This document shows positions 17,559 to 25,990 of a stretch of DNA of 64,000 nucleotides, in pieces; the stretch's first letter is position 1, and every line of letters starts with the position of its first letter. The notes under the pieces are model-generated. The model saw nothing but the letters and a program-made list of their open reading frames with translations. It did no database searches and had not been told where the DNA came from. Origin of the DNA: an uncultured Eubacteriales bacterium (GTDB lineage Bacteria; Bacillota; Clostridia; Christensenellales; Aristaeellaceae); the NCBI GenBank assembly GCA_902767565.1, contig CACXHY010000001.1, positions 102,217-166,216 of the forward strand, given 5' to 3'. The position numbers and the translations under genes were made by a program.

Positions 17559-17627
17559 CAAACCGTCGAAGGGAAACGGACAGACACTTGCCCGAAATCG
17601 AAGCCCGGCGACGAGGAGGTAGCCATT

Positions 17628-17921
17628 ATGCTGAGCCTGATCTTCCTGCCCCTTGAGCTGGCCATCGGATTCATCCTGCTTCCGCTGCGCATCATTCTTG
17701 AGATGCTCCGCTGCAGCCGCCTGATGTCCATCATCCTGATCGGCGGGCTCTGCTCCGTTGTCTTCGGGATCGTCAGCCTGATCCTCGGATCGCTGCAGTC
17801 CCTGCTGCCCTGGATCCTGATCGTGGCCGGTATCGTGATCATCTGCCGCGCCAACAGCGATCATCCCGAAGCCCGGGAAAACGTGCTGAAGCAGCTCTTC
17901 GGAAAGAAGGCCGCTGAGTGA
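17628..17921 (+). CDS. Small membrane protein of unknown function
   Basis: 97 residues with a GAGGAGG ribosome site. Three hydrophobic stretches fill it: about residues 1-25 (LIFLPLELAIGFILLPLRII), 34-56 (IILIGGLCSVVFGIVSLILG) and 59-74 (LLPWILIVAGIVIIC). The C-terminal 20 residues are polar and charged (NSDHPEARENVLKQLFGKKA). I do not recognise the family. It stands alone between its own promoter and a terminator, and its neighbours give no hint of function. Confidence 0.7.
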   Translation: MLSLIFLPLELAIGFILLPLRIILEMLRCSRLMSIILIGGLCSVVFGIVSLILGSLQSLLPWILIVAGIVIICRANSDHPEARENVLKQLFGKKAAE

Positions 17922-17964
17922 CCCGCGGATCTGCGGGGCATGGCTCCGCACCGCGATCCGGCGG

Positions 17965-18000
17965 AACGGCACGGCGTGTGCATACACATGCTGTGCCGTT
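17965..18000 (+). terminator. Terminator after the small membrane protein
   Basis: A 16-bp stem (17965-17980 with 17985-18000, two G-T pairs) with loop CATA, followed by TTTGT. Confidence 0.8.
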
Positions 18001-18054
18001 TTTGTCTGCTCATGAAAAAAAGGAGCCCGGACCGGTGCCATTCGCCCATTTTCG

Positions 18055-18063
18055 TGGTACAAT
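18055..18063 (+). promoter_or_regulatory. Extended -10 promoter for the P1 peptidase
   Basis: TGGTACAAT is an extended -10 element 49 bases before the ATG. The -35 region (about 18035) is poor, as allowed with an extended -10. Confidence 0.5.
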
Positions 18064-18111
18064 GGCATCGTCAGATACGGGTCCATCCCGTGATCGGAGG
18101 AGCGTGGCGCA

Positions 18112-19077
18112 ATGAAACGGATCCCTGTCACTTCCATCGGCGGCATTCGCATCGGACAGATCGAAGACCCGGCCGCGGGCACCGGCTGCACCGTTTTGAT
18201 CGGCGAGGCCGGCATGCGTGCCGGGCTGGACGTGCGGGGCGGCGGCCCGGCCTCCCGCGAGAGCCAGCTGCTGGACCCGCTGATGGCGGCCGGTTCGATC
18301 CACGGGATCGTGCTGGCGGGCGGCAGCGCGTACGGGCTGAACGCCGCGGGCGGCGTCATGCGCTGTCTGGAAGAGCGCGGCATCGGCTACGACACCGGCT
18401 ATGCCCTGGTGCCGCTGGTGGCGCAGGCGGATATCTATGATCTGTCCGTCGGCGATCCTTCCGTGCGGCCGGACGAGGCCATGGGGTATGAGGCCGCGAA
18501 GCGTGCCATGGAGGCGCCGAACTACCGGGACGGCAATTACGGCGTCGGGTGCGGCGCCACCGTCGGGAAGATCGCCGGCATGGGCACCTGCATGAAGGCG
18601 GGCATCGGCAGCTTTGCCGTGGAGATCGGCGAGCTGCGGGTCGGGGCCGTTGCGGTCGTCAACGCGCTGGGCGACATCTTCGACCAGGAAAGCGGGAGGC
18701 AGATCGCCGGTCTGCTGACGGAGGACCGGTCGGCTTTGCGCAGCACTTCGGAGTACATGAAGACCCACGCCCGGATCGACGAGAACAAGTTCACCGGCAA
18801 CACGACCCTGGCCGTCGTCATGACCAACGCGCGATTCGAGAAGGCGCAGCTGTGCAAGATCGCCGGCATGGCCCACGACGGGTTCGCCCGCTCCATCCGC
18901 CCGGTGCATACCTCGGCGGACGGGGACAGCATCTTCGCCGTGTCTGTGGGCGAGGTCACGGCGGACCGGGACCTGGTGGGCATTCTGGCCGCGGAAGTCG
19001 TCAGCGGAGCCATCATGACGGCGGTGGAAACGGCCGAAAGCGCCTTCGGCTTCAAGGCGTACAGGGACCTGGGCTGA
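18112..19077 (+). CDS. P1 family peptidase (DmpA/S58-type, self-processing)
   Basis: 321 residues. The fold is that of N-terminal nucleophile aminopeptidases of the DmpA type: GCTVLIGEAGMRAGLDVRGGG, LAGGSAYGL, NYGVGCGATVGK, and the self-cleavage site TGNTTLAVVMTNA, where the Thr after Asn is the likely nucleophile of the smaller chain. Members release N-terminal residues or cleave beta-peptides. No signal peptide is present. GGAGGAG precedes the ATG. It is a single-gene unit with its own promoter and the very strong terminator at 19104. Confidence 0.9.
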   Translation: MKRIPVTSIGGIRIGQIEDPAAGTGCTVLIGEAGMRAGLDVRGGGPASRESQLLDPLMAAGSIHGIVLAGGSAYGLNAAGGVMRCLEERGIGYDTGYALVPLVAQADIYDLSVGDPSVRPDEAMGYEAAKRAMEAPNYRDGNYGVGCGATVGKIAGMGTCMKAGIGSFAVEIGELRVGAVAVVNALGDIFDQESGRQIAGLLTEDRSALRSTSEYMKTHARIDENKFTGNTTLAVVMTNARFEKAQLCKIAGMAHDGFARSIRPVHTSADGDSIFAVSVGEVTADRDLVGILAAEVVSGAIMTAVETAESAFGFKAYRDLG

Positions 19078-19103
19078 TCATCCGAACACATCCTGCCCTA
19101 TGC

Positions 19104-19139
19104 AAATGGGACCCGCCGATATTTCGGCGGGTCCCATTT
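19104..19139. terminator. Strong bidirectional terminator
   Basis: Perfect 16-bp stem (19104-19119 with 19124-19139), loop TATT, with AAA and TTT at the ends. It can close both the P1 peptidase gene and the leftward SH3 gene. Confidence 0.88.
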
Positions 19140-19196
19140 AAGTGGAGACGGATCGCTGCCGCGATGTGCGCCGCACGGGCGCGCGACCGCCGGTCC

Positions 19197-20207
19197 TTAC
19201 GGCTCAGGCATGTCCGCGATGGTGCCGGTGGCCGCGTCGTAGAAGATGATGCTGGTCAGCACCTCGGTGGTAACGGTGTTCTCCTCCTGGGTGTTGATCT
19301 GCGGAGCCGGCGTGTGGGCGGGGGCCTCTCCCTCAATGATCACGGTCTGATACAGTGCGCTGTAGGCCGTGGCGTACTTGCTCTGGATGAAGCAGCGCCA
19401 TCCGGCCGCCTCGATCTCCAGCCATCCGTCCTCGCTTTCCCCGAAGATGACGATCCTGGTGCCGCAGGGGATCTCCCCCAGGATCCGGCTGGTGATCTTG
19501 CCGTTCTGCCGGATATTGACGGTGATCCGGCTGGTGGTCCGGCCCTTGTACGTCAGCACGGCATCCGTCGGTTCCGTCTCGCCGGGCTCAAGGAACTGCA
19601 GGGAACGGGTCTTGATGTATCCGACCCTTCCCGAGCACCAGACCTTGGTGTATCCCTTCCCGACGGAGAGGACCAGGCACATCTGGTTGGTGGTGCACCG
19701 CCAGACCACATCGCTCTTGGCCGAGGCGCGGGTATGCATGGTGGCATAACCGGCGCGCTTGGCGTTGATGCAGGCAAAGCGCCGGGCCTCGTCCACCGTC
19801 CCGTCCGTCTCGTAGCGCAGACTGGCGGTGGGCACCCGGTACTGCTGACGGCCCACGCGCACATCGCAGTACAGGGATCCGGCATGCACCAGCGTGACCT
19901 CCTGCTCCGTGCCGTCTTCCGCCACCAGCCAAACGTTCAGGGTCTCGCCGGGGGCGAAGGTGGGTCCGGGACCGGGCACGATGGGATCGCCGTTCTCATC
20001 GTATTCCGTGGTCTGCGTCTCATCCCCCGGGAGGATGACGGGGCTGTATGTAGCGCTGGGATCGGCTGTCTGCAGATCGGAGAAGTCGTCCGTTCCGTCG
20101 CCGTTGATGACCATGGCGCCATCCTCGGTGTAGCTGACCGCCAGGGCCGCGGCCGTCAAGGCCAGCAGGAGCAGGACCGCCACGGCGGTGAGCATCGCTC
20201 TTTTCAT
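19197..20207 (-). CDS. Secreted protein with bacterial SH3-like repeats
   Basis: 336 residues. A signal peptide (MKRAMLTAVAVLLLLALTAAALA) ends near 23. After an acidic, Pro-rich linker are two SH3b-like modules: one near 145-200 (GYATMHTRASAKSDVV...VLSVGKGYTKVWCSGRVGYI) and one near 225-285 (TVNIRQNGKITSRILGEIPCGTRIVIFGESEDGWLEIE, split). SH3b modules often bind peptidoglycan, so a wall-associated role is likely. No catalytic domain is seen. ATG at 20207 overlaps the stop of the TetM-like gene by 4 bases, so the two are translationally coupled, which is a surprising partnership. Confidence 0.8.
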   Translation of the reverse strand: MKRAMLTAVAVLLLLALTAAALAVSYTEDGAMVINGDGTDDFSDLQTADPSATYSPVILPGDETQTTEYDENGDPIVPGPGPTFAPGETLNVWLVAEDGTEQEVTLVHAGSLYCDVRVGRQQYRVPTASLRYETDGTVDEARRFACINAKRAGYATMHTRASAKSDVVWRCTTNQMCLVLSVGKGYTKVWCSGRVGYIKTRSLQFLEPGETEPTDAVLTYKGRTTSRITVNIRQNGKITSRILGEIPCGTRIVIFGESEDGWLEIEAAGWRCFIQSKYATAYSALYQTVIIEGEAPAHTPAPQINTQEENTVTTEVLTSIIFYDAATGTIADMPEP

Positions 20208-22150
20208 TCCATATCCTCCTCAATGTCTCCCTCAGGGATGCAGTGCGCGAAGTCCCGGACCTTGTCCCACGCCACGTTGAAGCCCGCGCCGTGCGAGCAG
20301 AAAACCGATCCCGGAGGGTGCTCCGGGTCATTCAGCGGATCGTACGCGGCCGACGCGATGACCGGTCCCGGGTCTGTGCAGGGGGCGTACCGTGCCATCC
20401 ACACCCGCAGCACGCCGCGGCCCCGGGTGAGGGACATGAAGCCCTGCTGAAAGCCGATAAAGCCCGCGTAGGCCACTTCTCCCGCAAAGCTTGCGGTCTG
20501 CCCCTCCGCCAGCGCCTGTTCGATGGACGCGTGCGCCTGCTGAAGCGCGGAGAGGACTGTACCGTACTGATCCGCGGGCACGTCCGCCCGGAAGCCCGCG
20601 ATGGGCTCCAGCAGCACGCTCCGGGCGTTCATCAGGGCGTTGCGGACGGCACGGTATGTGGCCTGCCGGAAATCCCCGCCCTCGGTGTGCTTGGGATGGG
20701 CGCGCCCGATCAGGAGCTGGATCTCCACGTCGTCGATGGGGGCGCCGGTGAGCACGCCCCGGTGTTCCCTTTCAAACACATGGGTCTCCACCAGACGCTG
20801 AAAGTGAAGCGGGAGGATGTCGACATGGCAGCGGGAACGGAAGCGGATGCCCGATCCTCCGGGCAGCGGGACCAGCCTCAGCCATACCTCCGCATAGTGC
20901 CGCAGGGGCTCATAGTGACCGATGCCCACCGCCGGAGCCGCCACGGTCTCGCGGTAGAGCACCCGGGGCGGGCCGAAGGCGATCCGGATCCCGAAGCGCT
21001 CCCGCATCACGGTCTGCAGGATCTCCAGCTGGATCGGGCCCATGACGCGGATGTGGATCGCGCCGCCTTCGGCCTCCGCGCAGAAGGTGGGCTCTTCCTC
21101 CTCCGCCTGGCGAAGGGCTCGCAGGACCGCGCTTTCCGGGGCATCGTCCCACAGCACCCGGACCGACATCATGGGCTCGGTGCGGAAACGGACGGGTTCG
21201 GCATCCCCAAAGGCGTCGCCGGGCCGCAGGCTCCCGAAACCGGCCAGCACCGCGTGATCGCCCGCCTCCGCGCGGTCCGCGCGGATCAGTCTGTGTCCCT
21301 CCCAGCGGCGGATGTCGTTGACCTTCTCCCCGGCCGCATCGTCCTTGACCGAGAGGGTCCCTCCGGTCAGTTTCACATGGCAGAGCCGCTGGCCGCCTCT
21401 GTCATGGGTGACCTTCCAGCATATGCCGGAAGCGGTCCCCGTATCCGCTGCGGGCACCGGTGTCAGGCGGTCCAGCAGGCGCAGGAAGGACGCGACGCCG
21501 TCCCCGCTGAGGGCCGATCCGGCCATCACCGGAAAGACGGCCCGTTTCATGGTCAGGCGCGCAAGACAGGCTTCCGACGATCGCTCATCCGCCCGGCCGG
21601 CCTCCCAGTCATCGAGGAAGGCCTCATCCCGCAGCGCGATCTCTTCCAGCAGCGTTCCGTCCATCACGCCGTCGTTCTGCCATGCCCTCAGATCCAGCAT
21701 ATCGCCGGAACAGCGGGCGCGCAGCCGGTCAATGGTGCGTTCGGGATCCGCCGCAGCGAGATCCAGCTTGTTCAGAAAGATCAGGGTCGGCACCCGGTAT
21801 GCCTCCAGGAGCCGCCAGAGGGTCTCCGTGTGGGACTGGACCCCCTCGGCCGCGCTGACCACCAGGACCGCCGCGTCCATCACGCTGAGAGCGCGCTCCA
21901 TCTCCGGAGTGAAGTCCGTATGACCCGGCGTGTCGAGCCAGTAGACCGTGCTGCCGCCGATCGACAGCCGGGCCATGGTGGCATAGATGGTGATGCCCCG
22001 CTGCCGCTCCATGGGATCGTCGTCGAGGGAGGCGTCGCCGTGGTCCACGCGGCCGGGCGTGCGAACAACGCCGCAGGTGTACAGCACCTGCTCGCTCAGC
22101 GTCGTCTTTCCCGCGTCCACATGGGCCAGGATGCCTATGGTCTTCCTCAC
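20204..22150 (-). CDS. TetM/EF-G-like translational GTPase (ribosomal protection protein family)
   Basis: 648 residues, close to TetM's 639. The GTPase domain has G1 AHVDAGKTT, the MERQRGITI switch, G3 DTPGHTDF and G4 NKLD, then EF-G-like domains II-V. The best start is GTG at 22150, 5 bases after GGAGGGG; an upstream ATG at 22198 would read through the -10 box. TetM-type proteins dislodge tetracycline from the ribosome, but many Clostridia hold distant relatives not shown to confer resistance, so resistance should not be assumed. No attenuator leader peptide is present. Confidence 0.85.
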   Translation of the reverse strand: MRKTIGILAHVDAGKTTLSEQVLYTCGVVRTPGRVDHGDASLDDDPMERQRGITIYATMARLSIGGSTVYWLDTPGHTDFTPEMERALSVMDAAVLVVSAAEGVQSHTETLWRLLEAYRVPTLIFLNKLDLAAADPERTIDRLRARCSGDMLDLRAWQNDGVMDGTLLEEIALRDEAFLDDWEAGRADERSSEACLARLTMKRAVFPVMAGSALSGDGVASFLRLLDRLTPVPAADTGTASGICWKVTHDRGGQRLCHVKLTGGTLSVKDDAAGEKVNDIRRWEGHRLIRADRAEAGDHAVLAGFGSLRPGDAFGDAEPVRFRTEPMMSVRVLWDDAPESAVLRALRQAEEEEPTFCAEAEGGAIHIRVMGPIQLEILQTVMRERFGIRIAFGPPRVLYRETVAAPAVGIGHYEPLRHYAEVWLRLVPLPGGSGIRFRSRCHVDILPLHFQRLVETHVFEREHRGVLTGAPIDDVEIQLLIGRAHPKHTEGGDFRQATYRAVRNALMNARSVLLEPIAGFRADVPADQYGTVLSALQQAHASIEQALAEGQTASFAGEVAYAGFIGFQQGFMSLTRGRGVLRVWMARYAPCTDPGPVIASAAYDPLNDPEHPPGSVFCSHGAGFNVAWDKVRDFAHCIPEGDIEEDME

Positions 22151-22169
22151 GCAATCCCCTCCGTTTACC

Positions 22170-22198
22170 ATTATATGCGCAATTTGCAATATATGCAA
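22170..22198 (-). promoter_or_regulatory. Promoter of the TetM-like gene
   Basis: Minus strand TTGCAT (22198-22193), 17-base spacer, TATAAT (22175-22170). The start point falls next to the GGAGGGG ribosome site, giving a leader of only about a dozen bases. Confidence 0.75.
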
Positions 22199-22254
22199 GA
22201 CGATTTCTTAAATATTTCGTAACAATCACGCAACACAGTCCGCATCGACGCACG

Positions 22255-22291
22255 ACAAAATGCAGCACCGCCCTCGGATGCTGCATTTTGT
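22255..22291 (-). terminator. Terminator downstream of the M18 operon
   Basis: Perfect 13-bp stem (22255-22267 with 22279-22291) with an 11-base loop; arms carry AAAA and TTTT. It lies about 210 bases past the aminopeptidase stop. Confidence 0.75.
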
Positions 22292-22500
22292 GTGACCGTC
22301 CAGTCCGCCCTGTGTATTGTGTCGGCCAGCGATTCTCAAACCGCGGCGCCCCATCTCCCTGCCCGAGGGAAGGGGAGAGAGAGGCCTGCGGCCCGCACCC
22401 GCCATGTTGAACGCGCATGGAAGGCAGCCGCTTCGTGCGCTCCCTGTCCATCGATCCACACGACCCGCCCGGTCGTGACCGGGACGCAGGCTGCAGACAG
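22292..22500. other. Non-coding stretch between M18 aminopeptidase and its terminator
   Basis: No convincing gene: the open frames lack ribosome sites. It would form a roughly 210-base 3' untranslated region of the aminopeptidase message, or hold an unrecognised small RNA. Confidence 0.4.
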
Positions 22501-23895
22501 TCAGAAGGCTTTGGCTTCCCGTGCGAAAGCCCTGTAGCACTTGTACCCCTCCCACAGATCGCACTTGGCGGCGATCTCATAGGGGGCGTGCATGGACAGG
22601 ACGGCGATGCCCGCGTCGATGACGTTCATGCCGTACTTGGCGCACATATAGGCGATCGTGCCGCCTCCGCCGGCGTCCACCTTGCCCAGCTCCGCGGTCT
22701 GGAAGTCCACGCCCGCGTCGTCCATGATGCGGCGGATCTCCGCCATGAACTCGGCGTTGGCGTCGTTGCTGCCGCCCTTCCCTCCGCGTCCGGTGAACTT
22801 GTTGAAGCACACGCCCTTGCCAAGGATGGCGGCGTTCTTCTTCTCGAACACGCCGGCGAAGTTGGGGTCAAAGCCCGCGCTGACATCGCTGGAAAGCATG
22901 CGGCTGTTCCGCAGGCAGCGGCGCAGCGTCAGGTCGCTGTATCCGCCCTCGCAGGCGGAGATCAGCTCGGCCACCGTGTTCTCGAAGAAGTTGGAAGCCA
23001 TGCCCGTGGCGCCCACGCTGCCGATCTCCTCCTTGTCGGTCAGGATGGCGCAGACGGTGTACGCGGGCGTCCCCTCACAGTCGGTGACGGCTCTCAGCGA
23101 GGGGTAGGCGCAGATGCGGTCGTCATGACCGTAGCCGAGGATCATGGAGCGGTCGAAGCCCAGATCCCGGGCACGCCCCGCGGGGACGATCTCCAGCTCC
23201 GCGGAGAGCAGGTCTTCCTCCTCCGCGCCCAGCTGTTCCTTCAGCAGTTTCAGCACCTGGGCCTTCACGGCCTCCTTCTCGGCGTCCTTCAGCGGACGGC
23301 CCCCGACGATGAGGTTCAGCGCCTCACCCTCGACCGCCTCTGACGCCTTTTTGCTCATCTGATCCTGGGCCAAATGGATCAGCAGGTCCGAGAAGCAGAA
23401 GACCGGATCCTCTTCCTTCTCGCCGATGGCCACGGTCTCGCGGGTGCCGTCCTTGCGGACGATCACGCCGTGCAGGGCCAGGGGGATCGCCACCCACTGA
23501 TACTTTTTGATGCCGCCGTAATAGTGGGTGTCGAAGTAGGCGATGCCCTCATCCTCGTAGAGGGGATTCTGCTTGACGTCCACCCGGGGGGAATCGATAT
23601 GCGCGCCGAGGATGTTCATGCCCTCGGACAGCGGCTTTTCACCGATGACAAAGGCCATCAGGTCCTTGCCCATCCAGTTGTAGTACACGCGGTCGCCCGC
23701 CCTGAGGGTCCTGCCCTCCCGAACGATGTCCGCCAGATCGGCAAAGCCCTTGCGCCTGGCCTCCGAAACGCCGAACACCACGCATTCGCGCTCTGTCTTG
23801 CAGGCGGAAAGGAAGGCCGAATATCCCTCCGCGAACTTCATGACCTCCGCCAGTTCGGTATCGTCATACTGTTTCCAAGCATCCTGTCTGACCAT
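22501..23895 (-). CDS. M18 family aminopeptidase
   Basis: 464 residues. Zinc-ligand motifs of the M18 family are present: GAHIDSPR (His and Asp), LTDKEEIGSVGATG (Glu pair), SSDVSAGFDPN (Asp) and SMHAPYE near the C-terminus (His). It is a cytosolic metalloaminopeptidase that trims N-terminal residues from peptides. ATG at 23895 follows AGGAGG; upstream in-frame sequence overlaps the FAD reductase gene and is not used. It is the last gene of a leftward run that includes the reductase and the uracil-DNA glycosylase. Confidence 0.93.
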   Translation of the reverse strand: MVRQDAWKQYDDTELAEVMKFAEGYSAFLSACKTERECVVFGVSEARRKGFADLADIVREGRTLRAGDRVYYNWMGKDLMAFVIGEKPLSEGMNILGAHIDSPRVDVKQNPLYEDEGIAYFDTHYYGGIKKYQWVAIPLALHGVIVRKDGTRETVAIGEKEEDPVFCFSDLLIHLAQDQMSKKASEAVEGEALNLIVGGRPLKDAEKEAVKAQVLKLLKEQLGAEEEDLLSAELEIVPAGRARDLGFDRSMILGYGHDDRICAYPSLRAVTDCEGTPAYTVCAILTDKEEIGSVGATGMASNFFENTVAELISACEGGYSDLTLRRCLRNSRMLSSDVSAGFDPNFAGVFEKKNAAILGKGVCFNKFTGRGGKGGSNDANAEFMAEIRRIMDDAGVDFQTAELGKVDAGGGGTIAYMCAKYGMNVIDAGIAVLSMHAPYEIAAKCDLWEGYKCYRAFAREAKAF

Positions 23896-23912
23896 GGGGA
23901 TCCTCCTTGTTG

Positions 23913-24854
23913 TCATATGTTCTGATCCGCGCTCTGCGGACGGGTCGCACGTGATCGCTCCGCTCCCCTCAGGCACGTCTCCGCCGCAAGCATGCCGCTT
24001 GCGACAGCCTGCGGGATGCCCTCTCCGCTCGAAGCGTCGCAGGTGCCCGCGGCATCGCCGGCCTGCAGGCACCCGTCCTCCGCCTGATCGGCACGGGATG
24101 TGGGGGACGTTCCGAGAAAGGCATAGGCGGCGGGACGAATGACCGCGAAGTGATCCGGACACTTCCCGGCGCACAGGGCGATGAACCGCTCCATCTCCGC
24201 CTTGATGCGCGCCGTCTCCGCGCTCCGCCACACGCCGATATTCCAGCGGCGGTCCCCCAGCGGGAAGGCCCAGCGGTACCCGGTCGGGTCGTCGGGCAGG
24301 TGCCAGAACCAGACGCTGTCCTCGTCCAGCGGCGGCTTTGCGCTGATCACCATGCTCGCCCCGATGGGAAGCCCGCGCCGCAGGGCCGGGTCCTGCCGGA
24401 AGCCGCTCTGCGCGCCGGAGGCATCGATCAGCCGCGGCGCGCGGGCCGTGTCTCCGATCTGCCACAGTCCGTCCCGCTGCACCGGCGTCTCGGCCGCATA
24501 TCGGATCCGCGCCCCCGCCTCCTCGGCGCGGGAACGCACCAGGCGCAGCAGGCACGGTTTGGGCAGGGTCAGGAAACCGCGGTCGTCGTGGCGGACCTCC
24601 GATCGCCATCCGGGCCACAGGTGGACGCTGCGGGAGATGGGATGCGCCCCGGCTTCCAGCAGCCGGTCCGCAGATACCGACAGCTTTGCCAGGGCTTCGA
24701 GGCCGTTCTCCGACAGTCCGTCTCCGCAGGGCTTGCAAACGTCTTCCGGATACCTGTCCGCCATCAGGACCTTCATGCCTCCGACCGCGCAGGTGACGGC
24801 GGCAGACGAAGCGGCCGGACCCGCGCCGAGCACGATCACATCATAGTCAGTCAC
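23913..24854 (-). CDS. FAD-dependent oxidoreductase, geranylgeranyl reductase-like
   Basis: 313 residues. The N-terminus is a Rossmann FAD-binding fold (YDVIVLGAGPAASSAAV) followed by the geranylgeranyl reductase family motif CKPCGDGL near residue 42. A second FAD contact, LQAGDAAGTCDASSGEGIPQAV, lies near 265-285. The family reduces isoprenoid double bonds or hydroxylates aromatics; the substrate is unknown here. GTG at 24854 follows a GGGGGAGA ribosome site; ATG options are further inside. The gene starts 87 bases after the uracil-DNA glycosylase stop. Confidence 0.82.
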   Translation of the reverse strand: MTDYDVIVLGAGPAASSAAVTCAVGGMKVLMADRYPEDVCKPCGDGLSENGLEALAKLSVSADRLLEAGAHPISRSVHLWPGWRSEVRHDDRGFLTLPKPCLLRLVRSRAEEAGARIRYAAETPVQRDGLWQIGDTARAPRLIDASGAQSGFRQDPALRRGLPIGASMVISAKPPLDEDSVWFWHLPDDPTGYRWAFPLGDRRWNIGVWRSAETARIKAEMERFIALCAGKCPDHFAVIRPAAYAFLGTSPTSRADQAEDGCLQAGDAAGTCDASSGEGIPQAVASGMLAAETCLRGAERSRATRPQSADQNI

Positions 24855-24940
24855 GCGCCTGTCTCCCCCTGTCCCGATCGGGCCGCGAAAGCGCACCCAT
24901 CCGTATGCCGACGACGCGCCTCGCCCGAAGCCGGGGCAGC

Positions 24941-25522
24941 CTACCGATAGATATCACCGTAGCAGTCCAGTTCGATCAGCTTGTCGCGCAGCATTTGCAG
25001 ATCATGCCAGGCGGCACGCTTTTTGGCCGGGTCCCGGAGTAGGGCGCTGGGGTGGTAAGTGGGCATGATCCATGTCCCCCGGCGCTGCCGCCATTGGCCC
25101 CTGACCGCCGTGATGCGGGTATCCTCGCCCAGCACCGTCCTCGCGGCGGATGCGCCGAGCAGAAGGATGACCTTCGGCCTGAGCAGGGCCGTCTGCATCC
25201 GCAGATGCATCAGGCAGGCCGCCCGTTCCTCCGGTTCCGGGACGCGGTTCCCCGGCGGCCGGCACTTGACGGTGTTGCAGATGTACACGCGGTCTCGCGG
25301 CAGCTCGATGGCGGCAAGCATCCGGGTCAGCAGCTGCCCCGCCGGTCCCACAAAAGCCAGGCCCTGACGGTCCTCCTCCGCGCCGGGGCCCTCCCCGATG
25401 ATCATCAGGGGAGAATGCCGGTCGCCCTGTCCCGGCACCTTGTGCGATATGCCGCCGCACAGGGCGCACCGCGAGCAGGCCTCCACCTGGCTCTCCAGAA
25501 GCTCCCAGGTGATCTCAGCCAT
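24941..25522 (-). CDS. Uracil-DNA glycosylase, family 4 (Fe-S)
   Basis: 193 residues. Motif 1 GEGPGAEEDRQGLAFVGPAG and motif 2 HPSALLR are those of family 4 enzymes, and the cysteines (CSRC near 16-19, one in NTVKCRPPGNR and one after) would hold the [4Fe-4S] cluster. It removes uracil from DNA after cytosine deamination. Its start overlaps the end of the small membrane protein gene by 8 bases, showing one transcription unit. Confidence 0.93.
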   Translation of the reverse strand: MAEITWELLESQVEACSRCALCGGISHKVPGQGDRHSPLMIIGEGPGAEEDRQGLAFVGPAGQLLTRMLAAIELPRDRVYICNTVKCRPPGNRVPEPEERAACLMHLRMQTALLRPKVILLLGASAARTVLGEDTRITAVRGQWRQRRGTWIMPTYHPSALLRDPAKKRAAWHDLQMLRDKLIELDCYGDIYR

Positions 25523-25898
25523 AGTGCGGGCCTCCGGCCTGGCCGCCCAGGTTCTGCAGCACCGTGAAGCGCAGTTTCAGGTCCTCGACCGTCATATGCA
25601 CCATGGACACGATGAGCCAAATCAGCAGGAGGGATCCCACGGTGAACAGGACCACCAGGATCAGATCGCGCACCCACGCGGATGCCTTGAAGAAATCCCG
25701 TCTGGCGAGCATCCTCTCCCGCTTGTCCTCGTCGTCCTCTTCGATCCAGTCGGCCGCGTCCGGCATCGCTGTTTCGGACTGCAGGCGGAGCTCCTCCTGT
25801 TCGGCCGCGATCGCATCCTCCAGTTCGTCCGGCACGGGATCGTGGAAGAGCGGCTGATAGGGCTCATCCCCCTCCGGTCTGTTGGGAAAACGGGTCAC
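25515..25898 (-). CDS. Single-span membrane protein of unknown function
   Basis: 127 residues from GTG at 25898, with GAGGGGAG upstream. The first 75 residues are acidic and soluble (many Glu and Asp, EEDDEDKRERML), then basic residues lead into one membrane helix (LILVVLFTVGSLLLIWLIVSMV) near 86-107. The short C-terminus (MTVEDLKLRFTVLQNLGGQAG) would be outside. I do not recognise the family. It overlaps the uracil-DNA glycosylase gene. A longer ATG start at 25913 is possible. Confidence 0.65.
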   Translation of the reverse strand: MTRFPNRPEGDEPYQPLFHDPVPDELEDAIAAEQEELRLQSETAMPDAADWIEEDDEDKRERMLARRDFFKASAWVRDLILVVLFTVGSLLLIWLIVSMVHMTVEDLKLRFTVLQNLGGQAGGPHYG

Positions 25899-25923
25899 TG
25901 CGCTCACTCCCCTCATGAAACAG

Positions 25924-25953
25924 AAGGACGCCGACGGGATCGCCGGCGTCCTT
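25924..25953 (-). terminator. Terminator after the BY-kinase gene
   Basis: 10-bp stem AAGGACGCCG (25924-25933) / CGGCGTCCTT (25944-25953), followed on the minus strand by CTGTTTC. Some read-through would serve the downstream membrane protein gene, for which I see no promoter. Confidence 0.65.
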
Positions 25954-25990
25954 TCGAAACTGGTTCCGACCTGACACGGCGCGGCTGCGG

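Larger units (their letters stand above)
17306..17627. other. Intergenic region with divergent promoters
   Basis: No gene is seen. It holds the leftward ABC-F promoter at 17375-17403 and an extended -10 element for the small membrane protein at 17550-17558. The 150 bases between them are GC-rich and show nothing else I can name. Confidence 0.6.

Noticed and set aside
20204..22150. Proven tetracycline resistance gene
   Set aside because: Family membership alone does not show resistance; the tetM leader is missing and the neighbours are chromosomal.
22417..23343. 308-codon plus-strand frame over the M18 gene
   Set aside because: Antisense shadow of the aminopeptidase, with no ribosome site at its start.
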